The translations under genes were made by a program, and so were the position numbers. Source: Bordetella pertussis 18323 (GTDB taxonomy: Bacteria > Pseudomonadota > Gammaproteobacteria > Burkholderiales > Burkholderiaceae_B). Taken from it: a DNA stretch of 64,000 nucleotides. Positions 18,756 through 29,400 of this stretch are shown piece by piece (positions within the stretch are counted from its first letter, which is position 1; each line of letters opens with the position of its first letter). Under the pieces are notes generated by a model. That model had not been told where the DNA came from. It worked only from the letters and a program-made list of their open reading frames with translations, and ran no database searches. The stretch spans positions 682,001-746,000 of the forward strand of contig NC_018518.1 of assembly GCF_000306945.1 (NCBI RefSeq). The letters are read 5' to 3'.

Positions 18756-19803
18756 TGTGAAGATTCAATAGGTTGTATGCATGGTTCATCCGAACCGGAT
18801 TTGAGAAACTGGAAATCGCCACCCCCCCAGTTCACTCAAGGAGCCCGGCCGGATGAACACCCATAAGCATGCCCGATTGACCTTCCTACGTCGACTCGAA
18901 ATGGTCCAGCAATTGATCGCCCATCAAGTTTGTGTGCCTGAAGCGGCCCGCGCCTATGGGGTCACCGCGCCGACTGTGCGCAAATGGCTGGGCCGCTTCC
19001 TGGCTCAGGGCCAGGCGGGCTTGGCCGATGCGTCCTCGCGCCCGACGGTCTCGCCCCGAGCGATTGCGCCGGCCAAGGCGCTGGCTATCGTGGAGCTGCG
19101 CCGCAAGCGGCTGACCCAAGCGCGCATCGCCCAGGCGCTGGGCGTGTCAGCCAGCACCGTCAGCCGCGTCCTGGCCCGCGCCGGTCTGTCGCACCTGGCC
19201 GACCTGGAGCCGGCCGAGCCGGTGGTGCGCTACGAGCATCAGGCCCCCGGCGATCTGCTGCACATCGACATCAAGAAGCTGGGACGTATCCAGCGCCCTG
19301 GCCACCGGGTCACGGGCAACCGACGCGATACCGTTGAGGGGGCCGGCTGGGACTTCGTCTTCGTGGCCATCGATGACCACGCCCGCGTGGCCTTCACCGA
19401 CATCCACCCCGACGAGCGCTTCCCCAGCGCCGTCCAGTTCCTCAAGGACGCAGTGGCCTACTACCAGCGCCTGGGCGTGACCATCCAGCGCTTGCTCACC
19501 GACAATGGCTCGGCCTTTCGCAGCCGCGCCTTCGCCGCGCTGTGCCATGAGCTGGGCATCAAGCACCGCTTTACCCGACCTTACCGCCCACAGACCAATG
19601 GCAAGGCCGAACGCTTCATCCAGTCGGCCTTGCGTGAGTGGGCTTACGCTCACACCTACCAGAACTCCCAACACCGAGCCGATGCCATGAAATCCTGGCT
19701 ACACCACTACAACTGGCATCGACCCCACCAAGGCATCGGGCGCGCTGTACCCATCTCCAGACTCAACCTGGACGAATACAACCTATTGACAGTTCACAGC
19801 TAG
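18751..19803 (+). mobile_element. IS481: IS481 copy 3, other joint of the 9.4-kb inversion
   Basis: 1053 bp with CTAG ends, plus strand. Flanks GCTAGA (18750-18755) and GCTAGG (19799-19804) do not match each other but are the reverse complements of the two flanks of copy 2. Confidence 0.95.
18853..19803 (+). CDS. IS481 family transposase, copy 3
   Basis: 316 residues, intact, the same protein as copy 2 (ends ...LLTVHS). DDE residues D139, D217 and E253 are present. The stop codon is the TAG of the right target site. Confidence 0.95.
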   Translation: MNTHKHARLTFLRRLEMVQQLIAHQVCVPEAARAYGVTAPTVRKWLGRFLAQGQAGLADASSRPTVSPRAIAPAKALAIVELRRKRLTQARIAQALGVSASTVSRVLARAGLSHLADLEPAEPVVRYEHQAPGDLLHIDIKKLGRIQRPGHRVTGNRRDTVEGAGWDFVFVAIDDHARVAFTDIHPDERFPSAVQFLKDAVAYYQRLGVTIQRLLTDNGSAFRSRAFAALCHELGIKHRFTRPYRPQTNGKAERFIQSALREWAYAHTYQNSQHRADAMKSWLHHYNWHRPHQGIGRAVPISRLNLDEYNLLTVHS

Positions 19804-19970
19804 GCTGCTCGCAATGTATGCAGCATGCGTGACACTATTTTCAGTGTAAAAACAAAGACTTGCACGGAATTTGCTGGCGTTGCGGGCAGCCGGGGGGCGG
19901 CGCGGCGGTTCGGTTATGATGCGGGCCCGCCGCATAAGGCCTGTGGACATATATCGGCTCGGAAACCCTT

Positions 19971-21362
19971 ATGACAATTGGATTGTCGGTCACAAACGAC
20001 GTATTCGCGCGGGATATCCTGACAGTTGCCCAGTTGAACCAGGCTGTGGGCCAATTGCTGGAGCGCAGCATCCCGTCGCTGTGGGTGCGCGGCGAGATTT
20101 CCAATTTCACCCAGGCGGCCTCGGGCCACTGGTATTTCACGCTCAAGGACAGCCGTGCCGCGGTGCGCACCGTCATGTTCCGCAGCCGCGCCGCCCAGGT
20201 GGGGTTCGTGCCGCGCCCGGGCGACCAGGTCGAGGTGCGCGCGCGCGTCTCCCTGTACGAACCCCGCGGCGACTACCAGTTGCAGGCCGACGGCATGCGC
20301 CGCGCCGGCGTGGGCAACCTGTACGAGGCTTTCCTGCGCCTGAAGGCGCAACTGCAGGACGAAGGGCTGTTCGATCCGCAGCGCAAGCGCCAGCCGGCGC
20401 GGCTGCCGCGCGCCATCGGGGTGGTGACCTCGCTGCACGCGGCCGCCTTGCGCGATGTGCTGTCGGCGCTGGCGCGCCGCGCGCCGCAGGTGCCCGTGAT
20501 CATCTACCCGGCGCCGGTGCAGGGCGCCGACGCGGCCGCCCGGCTGGCGGCGCGCGTCGCGCAGGCCAACCAGCGCGCCGAGGTCGATACGCTGCTGCTG
20601 GTGCGTGGCGGCGGCAGCATCGAGGACTTGTGGAGTTTCAACGACGAAGCGCTGGCGCGCGAGGTGGCCGCCAGCGACATCCCGGTGATCAGCGGGGTGG
20701 GGCACGAGACCGACTTCACCATCGTCGACTTCGTGGCCGACCTGCGCGCGCCCACGCCCACCGCCGCCGCCGAGCTGGCCTGCGTGCCGCGCGGCGATTT
20801 GCTGGCCGCGCTGCGCCACACCGCCGAGTGGCTGGCGCGGGCCCAGCAGCGCCGGCTCGACCAGGCCGCCCAGCGCCTGGACCGGGCCGCCGCCATGCTG
20901 ACTTCGCCGGCGCAACGACTGGCGCACCAGCAAGAACGCCTGAACACGCTGCGCCATCGCCTGGCCTCCGCATGGCGCGGGCCGCAGGGGCGCCGGGTGG
21001 CGCGGCTGGACATGCTGGCCCAGCGGCTGGCGCATCGGCGGCCCGATACCGGGCGCGCAGCCGAACGCAGCGCCGCGCTGCTGGCGCAACTGGGGCGTGC
21101 GCAGGCGCGCCTGGCGGCCGCCCGCCAGGCCAGGCTGGACACGCTGGCCGCGCAACTGCGCGCGCTCGATCCGCAGCATACGCTGGCGCGTGGCTATGCC
21201 ATCGTGCGCGACGCCGCCGGGGCCATCGTTACCGACGCCACGCGCCTGGCCGCGCGCGACCGGATCGAGATCGCCGTGGCGCGCGGCCGGATCGGCGCCG
21301 ACGTCACGGACATCGGGACACCCGATGGCACCGACGGTAACCCTGCGTTGCGGCGGGGTTAA
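19971..21362 (+). CDS. xseA: Exodeoxyribonuclease VII large subunit
   Basis: 463 residues. The N-terminal OB-fold DNA-binding domain (LLERSIPSLWVRGEISNFTQ, ...GHWYFTLKDSRAAVRTVMF) is followed by the catalytic domain (VVTSLHAAALRDVL, LLLVRGGGSIEDLWSFNDE, VISGVGHETDFTIVDFVADLRAPTPTAAAEL), then a long Arg- and Gln-rich coiled coil and the C-terminal DPQHTLARGYAIVRD motif. With XseB it degrades single-stranded DNA. The 167-bp leader runs back to IS481 copy 3; before the inversion this leader faced exbB. Confidence 0.96.
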   Translation: MTIGLSVTNDVFARDILTVAQLNQAVGQLLERSIPSLWVRGEISNFTQAASGHWYFTLKDSRAAVRTVMFRSRAAQVGFVPRPGDQVEVRARVSLYEPRGDYQLQADGMRRAGVGNLYEAFLRLKAQLQDEGLFDPQRKRQPARLPRAIGVVTSLHAAALRDVLSALARRAPQVPVIIYPAPVQGADAAARLAARVAQANQRAEVDTLLLVRGGGSIEDLWSFNDEALAREVAASDIPVISGVGHETDFTIVDFVADLRAPTPTAAAELACVPRGDLLAALRHTAEWLARAQQRRLDQAAQRLDRAAAMLTSPAQRLAHQQERLNTLRHRLASAWRGPQGRRVARLDMLAQRLAHRRPDTGRAAERSAALLAQLGRAQARLAAARQARLDTLAAQLRALDPQHTLARGYAIVRDAAGAIVTDATRLAARDRIEIAVARGRIGADVTDIGTPDGTDGNPALRRG

Positions 21363-21434
21363 GGCGATAGCCCGCACAAGAGCCGATACAATGAGAAGGC
21401 TTGATCGTGCATTCAACAAAGAAGGAATCGACTC

Positions 21435-22013
21435 ATGGCACACACTCTTCCCCCCCTGCCTTACGCTCTGGATGCGCTGGCTCCGCGCATTTCCAAGGAA
21501 ACGCTCGAGTTTCACTACGGCAAGCACCACCAGACGTACGTCACCAACCTGAACAACCTGATCCCCGGCACGGAGTTCGAGAACCTGTCGCTGGAAGAGA
21601 TCGTCAAGAAGTCCTCGGGTGGCGTTTTCAACAATGCCGCCCAAGTCTGGAACCACACGTTCTACTGGAACAGCCTGTCGCCCAACGGCGGCGGCGAGCC
21701 CTCCGGCGCGCTGGCCGATGCCATCAAGGCCAAGTGGGGCAGCGTGGACGCCTTCAAGGAAGCCTTCAACAAGTCGGCCGCCGGCAACTTCGGCTCGGGC
21801 TGGACCTGGCTGGTCAAGAAGGCCGACGGTACGCTGGACATCGTCAACACCAGCAACGCCGCCACGCCGCTGACGACCGCCGACAAGGCGCTGCTGACCT
21901 GTGACGTGTGGGAGCACGCGTACTACATCGATTACCGCAATGCCCGTCCCAAGTACCTGGAAAATTTCTGGGCGCTGGTGAACTGGGAATTCGCCGCGAA
22001 GAATTTCGCCTAA
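21435..22013 (+). CDS. sodB: Superoxide dismutase, iron type
   Basis: 192 residues. Metal ligands: His27 in [11 protein letters not shown], His in [12 protein letters not shown], and Asp/His in [24 protein letters not shown]. The [11 protein letters not shown] and [12 protein letters not shown] sequences point to the Fe rather than the Mn type. Cytoplasmic, turns superoxide into hydrogen peroxide and oxygen. xseA ends 72 bp upstream. Confidence 0.95.
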   Translation: MAHTLPPLPYALDALAPRISKETLEFHYGKHHQTYVTNLNNLIPGTEFENLSLEEIVKKSSGGVFNNAAQVWNHTFYWNSLSPNGGGEPSGALADAIKAKWGSVDAFKEAFNKSAAGNFGSGWTWLVKKADGTLDIVNTSNAATPLTTADKALLTCDVWEHAYYIDYRNARPKYLENFWALVNWEFAAKNFA

Positions 22014-22033
22014 TCGCCGCACGTGCGATCGAG

Positions 22034-22056
22034 ACGGCCCGGCCCTGCCGGGCCGT
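22034..22056 (+). terminator. Hairpin after sodB
   Basis: Ten-base-pair GC stem (ACGGCCCGGC with its complement), followed by a short TTTG. Possible terminator. Confidence 0.55.
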
Positions 22057-22129
22057 TTGCATTGCAGCCACGCCGCGTGCGCGATGGTAAGGTACGGCCT
22101 GCGACCCTCCTTCCTTGCCCTGCGCGCCC

Positions 22130-23527
22130 ATGCCGAATCCGGAACTGGCCGTTCGTCCGCACCGCTATCTCGTTCATCTGCGCCGGCTGGCGCGCCGCAA
22201 GCTGTGCCAGATGCGGCGCGTCTCGCATCGGACGCTGAGCGTGTCCCTGCTGCTGGGCGGCGCGGCGCTGGTTGCGCTGGTGTCGTTGGGCTTTACGCAA
22301 TTGGCCGACCTGGCGCTGCACTGGAACCGGCAATGGACCGCCGCCCACGGCTGGCTGGCCCTGATCGTGACGCCGTGCGCGCTGGCCGTCCTGTGCTGGC
22401 TGACGCTGCGCCTGGCGCCCTATGCATCGGGCAGCGGCATTCCGCAGGTGATCGCCGGCCTGTCCTTGCCGCCTGGCGGGGCGCAGCAGCGCCTGGTCTC
22501 GCTGGTCCAGGCCCTGTGGAAGATTCCGCTTACCTTCCTGGCCATGCTGGCTGGCGCATCGGTCGGCCGCGAGGGCCCCTCGGTGCAGGTGGGCGCCGCG
22601 CTGATGCTGGCGTGGGGCCAGCTCTGGCGCCGCCTCGGCGTGCCGCTGCGCGGCTTTCACAGCCAGGAGCTGATAGCCGCGGGCGCGGCCGGCGGGCTGG
22701 CGGCAGCCTTCAATGCGCCGCTGGCCGGCGTGATCTTCGCCATCGAGGAGCTGGGCCGCGGCACGGTGCTGCGCTGGCAGCGCCTGGTGCTGATCGGCGT
22801 GCTGGCCGCCGGTTTCCTGGTGGTGGCCATCGCCGGCAACAACCCGTACCTCGGTACCTTCGCGGGCCAGGCGCTGGCGCACAACATGCTGTGGTGGACG
22901 CTGGTGTGCTGCGTGGTCAACGGCATCCTGGGCGGCGTGTTCGCCCGGCTGCTGGGCAAGGGCGCGGCCGGCGCGGCGCCGCAACGCTGGCGCGAACGCG
23001 TGCGCCGCCATCCGGTGGCGACGGCGTTCGGGCTGGGGCTGGCGCTGGCCTGCCTGGGCCTGTTGACCGGCGGCGCGGTCTACGGCACCGGCTACGACAA
23101 GGCGGCGGCCCTGCTGTCCGGCCACGACGGCGTGCCGGACGGCTTCGGGCTGGCCAAGCTGGCCGCCACCGTGGCCTCGTACTGGGCCGGCATTCCGGGC
23201 GGCATTTTCACGCCGGCGCTGACCACCGGCGCCGGCATCGGCGAGCAGATCAGTCATTGGGCCGGCCCGGGCGTGGATACGCGCGTGCTGGTGCTGGTTT
23301 CCATGGCGGCCTTCCTGGCCGCCGCGACCCAGGCGCCGCTGACCGCCAGCGTGGTCGTCATGGAAATGACGGGCAGCCAGCCCATGCTGTTCTGGCTGCT
23401 GGTCGGCGCGCTGGGGGCCTCGGTCGTGTCGCGCCAGTTCTGCCCGCGGCCGTTCTATCACTTGGCGGCTGGCCGGTTTCGTCGCACGGCCGTGGTGGAA
23501 GCAGGGCGCAAGGCGTCCACGGAATAG
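22130..23527 (+). CDS. ClC-family chloride channel/antiporter
   Basis: 465 residues from an ATG at 22130 (an in-frame TTG at 22115 would add five). Many membrane helices. The ClC selectivity motifs are seen: GSGIPQV (central serine), GREGPSVQVG (gating glutamate) and GIPGGIFTPAL. No cytoplasmic CBS domains are present. The closest role is that of the ClcB-type voltage-gated or proton-coupled chloride transporter; the transport mode is inferred. Confidence 0.88.
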   Translation: MPNPELAVRPHRYLVHLRRLARRKLCQMRRVSHRTLSVSLLLGGAALVALVSLGFTQLADLALHWNRQWTAAHGWLALIVTPCALAVLCWLTLRLAPYASGSGIPQVIAGLSLPPGGAQQRLVSLVQALWKIPLTFLAMLAGASVGREGPSVQVGAALMLAWGQLWRRLGVPLRGFHSQELIAAGAAGGLAAAFNAPLAGVIFAIEELGRGTVLRWQRLVLIGVLAAGFLVVAIAGNNPYLGTFAGQALAHNMLWWTLVCCVVNGILGGVFARLLGKGAAGAAPQRWRERVRRHPVATAFGLGLALACLGLLTGGAVYGTGYDKAAALLSGHDGVPDGFGLAKLAATVASYWAGIPGGIFTPALTTGAGIGEQISHWAGPGVDTRVLVLVSMAAFLAAATQAPLTASVVVMEMTGSQPMLFWLLVGALGASVVSRQFCPRPFYHLAAGRFRRTAVVEAGRKASTE

Positions 23528-23642
23528 ACGGACCACGTTTGGCGTCCGTCTGTTGGACATCTGCGCCGGGGTGCGGCCTGCTTATGACGCACTGCGGTAA
23601 CATCAGCCGATCCGCAGTTTCCTTCACCCTTTCGAGCTTCCC

Positions 23643-24848
23643 ATGACTGTGCAAGCCTTTATCTGTGATGCGATTCGCACCCCTTTCGGCCGCTACGGCG
23701 GTGCGCTGTCTTCCGTGCGGGCCGACGATCTGGCCGCCGTGCCGATCAAGGCCCTGATGGCGCGCAACCCCGGCGTACGTTGGGAAGAACTGGACGATGT
23801 GCTGTACGGCTGCGCCAACCAGGCGGGCGAGGACAACCGCAACGTCGCCCGCATGGCGGCCTTGCTGGCCGGACTGCCGATCGAGGTGCCGGGCGCGACC
23901 ATCAACCGCCTGTGCGGTTCGGGGCTGGACGCCGTCGGCTCGGCCGCGCGCGCGATCGCCGCCGGCCAGACCAGCCTGATGCTGGCGGGCGGGGTCGAGA
24001 GCATGAGCCGCGCCCCGTTCGTGATGGGCAAGGCCGACAGCGCCTTTTCGCGCAACGCCGCCATCTACGACACCACCATCGGCTGGCGCTTCGTCAACAA
24101 ACTGATGAAGGCCCAGTACGGCGTGGATTCCATGCCGGAGACGGCCGAGAACGTGGCCGATGATTTCAAGATCAGCCGCGCCGACCAGGACAAATTCGCG
24201 CTGGCCAGCCAGCAGAAGGCGCTGCGCGCGCAGCAGTCGGGCTTTTTCGACGCCGAGATCACGCCGGTGCCCATCGCTCAGAAGAAGGGCGATCCCGTGG
24301 TGGTGTCCAAGGACGAGCACCCGCGCGATACCAGTCTGGAAGCGCTGGCCAAGCTCAAGGGCGTGGTGCGCGAGGGCGGTTCGGTGACCGCCGGCAACGC
24401 TTCGGGCGTCAACGATGGCGCGGCCGCGCTGTTGCTGGCCGACGAGAAGGCGGCCGCCAGCCATGGGCTGACGCCGCGCGCTCGCGTGGTCGGCATGGCC
24501 ACTGCCGGCGTGGCGCCGCGCATCATGGGCATGGGCCCGGCGCCCGCCACGCGCAAGGTGCTGGCGCAGACCGGCCTGTCGCTGGCGCAGATGGACGTCA
24601 TCGAGCTGAACGAAGCCTTCGCGGCGCAGGGCCTGGCCGTGATGCGCGACCTCGGCATCGCCGATGACGACGCCCGGGTCAACATCAACGGCGGCGCCAT
24701 CGCGCTGGGCCATCCGCTGGGCGCCTCCGGCGCGCGCCTGGTGACGACCGCCATCAACCAGCTGCAGCGCGGCGGCGGCCGCTACGCGCTGTGCACGATG
24801 TGCATCGGCGTGGGGCAGGGCATCGCGCTGATCATCGAGCGCGTCTGA
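23643..24848 (+). CDS. Acetyl-CoA acyltransferase, beta-ketoadipyl-CoA thiolase type
   Basis: 401 residues, thiolase fold. Acyl-enzyme Cys in TINRLCGSGLDAVGSAARAI (about residue 90), His in VIELNEAFAAQGLAV / GGAIALGHPLGASGARL, and second Cys in ALCTMCIGVGQGIA. The start AFICDAIRTPFGRYGGALS and the tetrameric loop resemble PcaF (3-oxoadipyl-CoA thiolase), but no other beta-ketoadipate gene is near, so the substrate is uncertain. Monocistronic, ended by a strong hairpin. Confidence 0.88.
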   Translation: MTVQAFICDAIRTPFGRYGGALSSVRADDLAAVPIKALMARNPGVRWEELDDVLYGCANQAGEDNRNVARMAALLAGLPIEVPGATINRLCGSGLDAVGSAARAIAAGQTSLMLAGGVESMSRAPFVMGKADSAFSRNAAIYDTTIGWRFVNKLMKAQYGVDSMPETAENVADDFKISRADQDKFALASQQKALRAQQSGFFDAEITPVPIAQKKGDPVVVSKDEHPRDTSLEALAKLKGVVREGGSVTAGNASGVNDGAAALLLADEKAAASHGLTPRARVVGMATAGVAPRIMGMGPAPATRKVLAQTGLSLAQMDVIELNEAFAAQGLAVMRDLGIADDDARVNINGGAIALGHPLGASGARLVTTAINQLQRGGGRYALCTMCIGVGQGIALIIERV

Positions 24849-24869
24849 GCCTGGCGAGTCCCCGGCATG

Positions 24870-24900
24870 GCAAAAAGGAGCCTTAGGGCTCCTTTTTTGC
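24870..24900. terminator. Bidirectional terminator between convergent genes
   Basis: GCAAAAAGGAGCC and GGCTCCTTTTTTGC around TTAG, between the thiolase gene and the convergent DUF192 gene. A and T tracts on both sides suit both directions. Confidence 0.9.
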
Positions 24901-24947
24901 GTTCTGGCGCCTGCCGCGGGGGCGGGCGCGGTCCGACGGCGCCGGGT

Positions 24948-25439
24948 TCAGGGCAGGCCGTTGATCCGGGCGCCGGCCTTGATGCCGTGCCGCGCGAACC
25001 AGCCCTGGGCCATTTCCAGCGCATAGCGCACCGACTTGCGCGAGCAATGCGTATCGTCGGTGCGCGGCGCCATGTCTTCGATGTTGACGATGGTGCCGTC
25101 GTCGGCAATGAAGGCGATCGACAGCGGCAGCGGGGTGTTGCGCATCCAGAAGCACTGCTGGTCGGGAGCCTCGAAGACGAACAGCATGCCGTCGTTGCCG
25201 GGCAGTTCGGTGCGGTACATCAGGCCCTGGCGGCGGGTGTCGTCGTTGTCCGCCACCTCCGCGTGGATGATATGGATGCCGGCCGACAGCGGCGTGGTGG
25301 GCAGGCGGGGCTGCGGCTTGCCGCTGCTGCTATGCTGCGCCGCGGCGCCGAAGGAAAGGACGGAGAGCGCCAGCACGGCGGCGCAGAAGCGGGTGCGGGC
25401 AATGCGGCGCAGGACAGGCAGGACGGCGGCAATCGACAT
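24948..25439 (-). CDS. DUF192 secreted protein
   Basis: 163 residues from the ATG at 25439. N-terminal signal peptide (VLALSVLSFGAAAQ), then a DUF192 domain: DTRRQGLMYRTELPGNDGMLFVF, CFWMRNTPLPLSIAFIADDGTIVNIEDM, and a final YALEMAQGWFARHGIKAGARI. The family is small and periplasmic or surface; its function is unknown. It lies downstream of cspA on the same strand, but a terminator stands between them. Confidence 0.85.
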   Translation of the reverse strand: MSIAAVLPVLRRIARTRFCAAVLALSVLSFGAAAQHSSSGKPQPRLPTTPLSAGIHIIHAEVADNDDTRRQGLMYRTELPGNDGMLFVFEAPDQQCFWMRNTPLPLSIAFIADDGTIVNIEDMAPRTDDTHCSRKSVRYALEMAQGWFARHGIKAGARINGLP

Positions 25440-25472
25440 GGGGGCTGGAGTTGGCGGACAATGCAAAATAAA

Positions 25473-25495
25473 AGGCGGGGCATGCAGCCCCGCCT
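25473..25495 (-). terminator. Intrinsic terminator after cspA
   Basis: On the minus strand AGGCGGGGC, loop TGCAT, GCCCCGCCT, then TTTATTTT. Confidence 0.85.
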
Positions 25496-25560
25496 CAAAT
25501 AATAACGACGCCCGGCGCCAAATGGTATCGGCGCAGTGGCGACGCGATAAGCAATGGTGC

Positions 25561-25806
25561 TCAGGCAGACGTAATATTGAGTGCCTGTTTGCCCTTGGGA
25601 CCCTGAATGATCTCGAACGAGACCTTCTGGCCTTCTTTTAGGGTTTTGAAACCGTTCATCTGGATGGACGAGAAATGCGCGAACAGATCTTCACCGCCGT
25701 CATCGGGCGTGATGAATCCGAACCCCTTCGCATCGTTGAACCATTTAACGGTACCCGTGGCTTTAGGATTGTCCCCTTGGACAGCGGTTGCGGTCGTATC
25801 AGACAT
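25561..25806 (-). CDS. Cold-shock protein, CspA family
   Basis: 81 residues. One cold-shock domain with both RNA-binding motifs (KGFGFI and DLFAHF) in [31 protein letters not shown], preceded by a 15-residue tail. Single-stranded nucleic acid chaperone. It diverges from clpS across a 227-bp spacer rich in A and T near clpS; the long leader is typical of csp genes, but no cold-box could be defined. Confidence 0.93.
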   Translation of the reverse strand: MSDTTATAVQGDNPKATGTVKWFNDAKGFGFITPDDGGEDLFAHFSSIQMNGFKTLKEGQKVSFEIIQGPKGKQALNITSA

Positions 25807-26033
25807 GCGGACTGCCTCATTGAATCGTATGTTGTCAGAAGGGTGCGGCAGCGTCTGCTTTTTACCCCTCCCGGGTGTCCGGATGAGGCTCGTAACAGCC
25901 GAGAGCCCCCCGAATGCGTGGATAATGCGCTGGTTTTCTTTCTGACGTCAAGTATGGAAACTACGCATTTCTGGTTGTAAATCTACGTAAGTAACACATT
26001 GCTTTCAGTACGTTTAAATAGAATAGCCGCCCT

Positions 26034-26348
26034 ATGAGTTCTACCTTGGATACGCAGCACGACGTGGTCGTCGAGAAGCAGCCGGCGCGCACGGCGCCGC
26101 CGCCGATGTACCAGGTCGTGCTGCTTAATGACGATTACACGCCCATGGAGTTCGTGGTCAAGGTGCTGCAGAAATTCTTCGGCAAGAACAGCGAAGACGC
26201 CACGCGCATCATGCTGCAGGTGCACCACGAAGGCCGCGCCGTCTGTGGCGTATATCCACGCGATCTGGCGGCCACGCGCATCGCGCAGGTCTCGCAGTAT
26301 GCGCGGGCGCGCCAGCATCCGCTGCAGTGCATTATGGAACCGACCTGA
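26034..26348 (+). CDS. clpS: ATP-dependent Clp protease adaptor ClpS
   Basis: 104 residues. Core motif [24 protein letters not shown], then [27 protein letters not shown], containing the residues that bind N-end-rule degrons. Delivers substrates to ClpAP. No Shine-Dalgarno is visible in GAATAGCCGCCCT before the ATG. A TAGAAT at 26019-26024 lies so close to the start that a leaderless or very short-leader transcript is possible. clpA, usually the next gene, is 7.5 kb away. Confidence 0.95.
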
Positions 26349-26437
26349 TCCGCATCGGGCGCGGTCGCCGCGTCGTTTTGCCTGGCCTTGCGCGGGCGCA
26401 ATAAGAAATCGGCCTCAATAAAAAGTAGGGGTGGTCT

Positions 26438-29400
26438 GTGAGCGGAATGAAGAAGGAGGCCTGGCTGGCCCTGGGCGGGGCGGTCGTTGTGGCGGCGGCC
26501 GTGGGGACAGGCTGGTGGATGGGCAAGGGCGGCGGGCAACCGGCCGCCACGCCTGCCGCCGTTACCGCGCCGGCGGCGGGCCAGGCGGCGCAGCCCGCGC
26601 CGCAGGCCGCGCAACCGGCCACGGGCCAGGCGGTGGTCGGCAGCGCCGACCCCTTTGCCGCGCTGAACTGCCAGCCGCGCCAGTACAACGACACCCTGTC
26701 GCTGGCGCTCACCTTTACCCAGCCGGTCGACCGCAGGACCGACCTGTCCCGCCTGATCAAGGTGGTCGACACCGGTCCGCTGGCGCAGTCCGACGACGAG
26801 AATGCCGCCATTGAACGGCCGGCGCCGGCCCAGGCCGGCGCGGCGGGCGCCAAGGGCAAGCAGGTCGATGGCGCCTGGGTGGTCGGCGACAATCCGCGCG
26901 TCGTGTATTTCCCGTATGTGCGGCCGCAGCGCTCCTATGCCGTGCAATGGCAGGGCGATGTGCCGGCCGGCGACGGCAAGAGCACCCTGGGCGCCGTTGG
27001 CCACTGCGTCGTCAACACCCAGGCCATGCCGCCCTCGTTCTATTTCGCCAGCCGCGGCGTCGTGCTGCCGGCCGGCCAGAATGGCGGCCTGCCGGTGGCC
27101 ACGGTCAACCTGGCCGAGGTCGATGTGCAGTTCCTGCGGGTCGAGCCCGACCGCGTGCCCGAGTTCTTCGGTTCGGTGCTGGGTATCGGCAACGACGCCG
27201 GCGCGGACGACCGCGACGACGCCGACGATTGGCGCTACGCCGATAACCGCAGCCTGAAGGGATCGGTCAGCAACTGGGACCTGGACCGCCTGCACGGCCT
27301 GACCACCAGCGTCTACCAGGGACGTTTCCTGACCGACGACAAGCCCAACCGCCGCCATGTGACCTTTCTGCCGATCGAAGGCGTCAAGGAGCTGCAGGAG
27401 CCGGGTATTTATGTCGCGGTCATGAGCCAGCCGGGCCGGTTCCGCTATGAATACCAGGTGACCTATTTCTATGTCAGCGATATCGGCCTGCACACGCGCC
27501 GCTACGCCGAGCGCATCGAGGCCTATACCGTATCGCTGAAGGACGGCGTGGCCATTCCGGGCGCGCTGGTCGAGGTGCTCGACGGCGCCGGCAAGGTGCT
27601 GGCCAAGGCCAACTCGGATGCCCAGGGCCATGTGCGCATCGACGGCGACTTCGCCAAGTCGAAGGTGCTGCGCGCTTCGCGCGGCAAGGAAATGACGGTG
27701 TTGGCGCTGGGCGAGCCCGCGCTGGACCTGTCCGAATTCGACGTAGGCGGCCATCCGGGGCGCAGCAACAATCTCTTTGTCTACGCCGGCCGCAATCTGT
27801 ACCGGCCGGGCGAAACCTTCCATGTGTCGGTGCTGCCGCGCGACCCCGACGGCCGGCCGCTGGCCGCCGCGCCCGTGTCGGCCACCCTCAAGCGTCCCGA
27901 TGGCCGCGTGGTGCGCACGGCGCTGTGGCATCCGGCCAAGGACCAGCCCGGCTATATCGAGCAGGCCATCGAGTTGCCGGTCGATGCCCAGACCGGCGCA
28001 TGGATGCTGGAGCTGCGCATCGACCCGGCCGCGCGGCTGCCGGACGCCGCCTGGAAGTTCCAGGTCGAGGAATTCCTGCCCGAGCGCATGAAGTTGCAGC
28101 TGGACTCCGCGCAAACCGTGCTGCAGCCGGGCCAGCCGTGGCGCGTGGACGTGCAGGGCGATTATCTGTACGGCGCGCCGGCCGCCGGCAACCGCCTGCT
28201 GTCCAGCTTCCAGGTCAAGCGCAACCGCTACGCGCTGCCGCAACAGTGGCCGGGCTTCATCTTCGGCGACGTGGCCGACGATACGCGCCGCCACTACGAG
28301 GAGCTGCCCGAAAGCGAGCTGGACGACACCGGCGCCGGGCAGCTGGAGATCGACCCGCACACCGACGGCACGCATTCGCCGATGAGCGTGCGCGTATCGG
28401 CCAGCCTGCTGGAGTTGGGCGGGCGGCCGGTGGTGCGTTCGCTGGAGCGCACCGTGTGGCCTGCGCCGCAGTTGATCGCGGTGCGGCCGCTGTTCGACCG
28501 CGACGTGGCGCGCGAAGGCGCGCCGGCGGCGTTCGAAATCACCCGGGTGGACGCCAGCGGCAAGGTGGTGCCCGTCCAGCAGGCCCAGGTTCGCCTGTAC
28601 CATGAAGAGCGGCAGTATTACTGGCGCTTCGACGACCAGCGCGGCTGGCACAGCGGTTACACCGAGAACGAGGAACTGACCGATTCGCGCGTCGTCGACG
28701 TGGGCGAGCGCACGCCGCTGACCCTGAACGTGGGTTGGGGACGCTATCGCCTGGAGATTGCCGACCCGCAGACCGGCGAAACCCTGCGGTACCGCTTCTA
28801 TGCCGGCTGGAACGCGCAGGACGCCGATGCCGTGGGCAATCGGCCCGACCGGGTGCAGCTCAAGCTGGAAGGCGTGCCGGCGCGCCCGGGCGACACGGTT
28901 GCCATGACGATCACGCCGCCGCACGACGGCCAGGCCCTGGTCACGGTCGAGGGCGACCGCATGCTGTGGTCCAAGTGGGTCCCGGTCCAGGCCTCGGGCA
29001 CCCAGGTCGAGATTCCCGTCGACAAGGCGTGGAAGCGCCACGATCTGTATGTCTCGGCCACTGTGTTTCGCCCCGGCAGCCAGGGCGACCGGGTGACGCC
29101 GGCGCGCGCGCTGGGCCTGGCGTTCCTGCCGATCGCCAGTGACGAGCGCCGCTTGCAGGTGTCGTTGTCGGCGCCGGCCAAGACCCGTCCCGAGACGCGC
29201 GCCACCGTGCGCGTGAAGGTCGAGGGCGCGGCGGGCAAGGCGGCGAGGGTGACCTTGTCGGCCGTCGATGTGGGCATACTCAACATCAACCAGTACGCCA
29301 CGCCCGATCCGCTCGATTTCTTCTTCGGCAAGCATCGCTACGCGCCGGAACTGCTGGATATATACGGCAAGCTGATCGAGAAGATGGATGGCACGCAGGG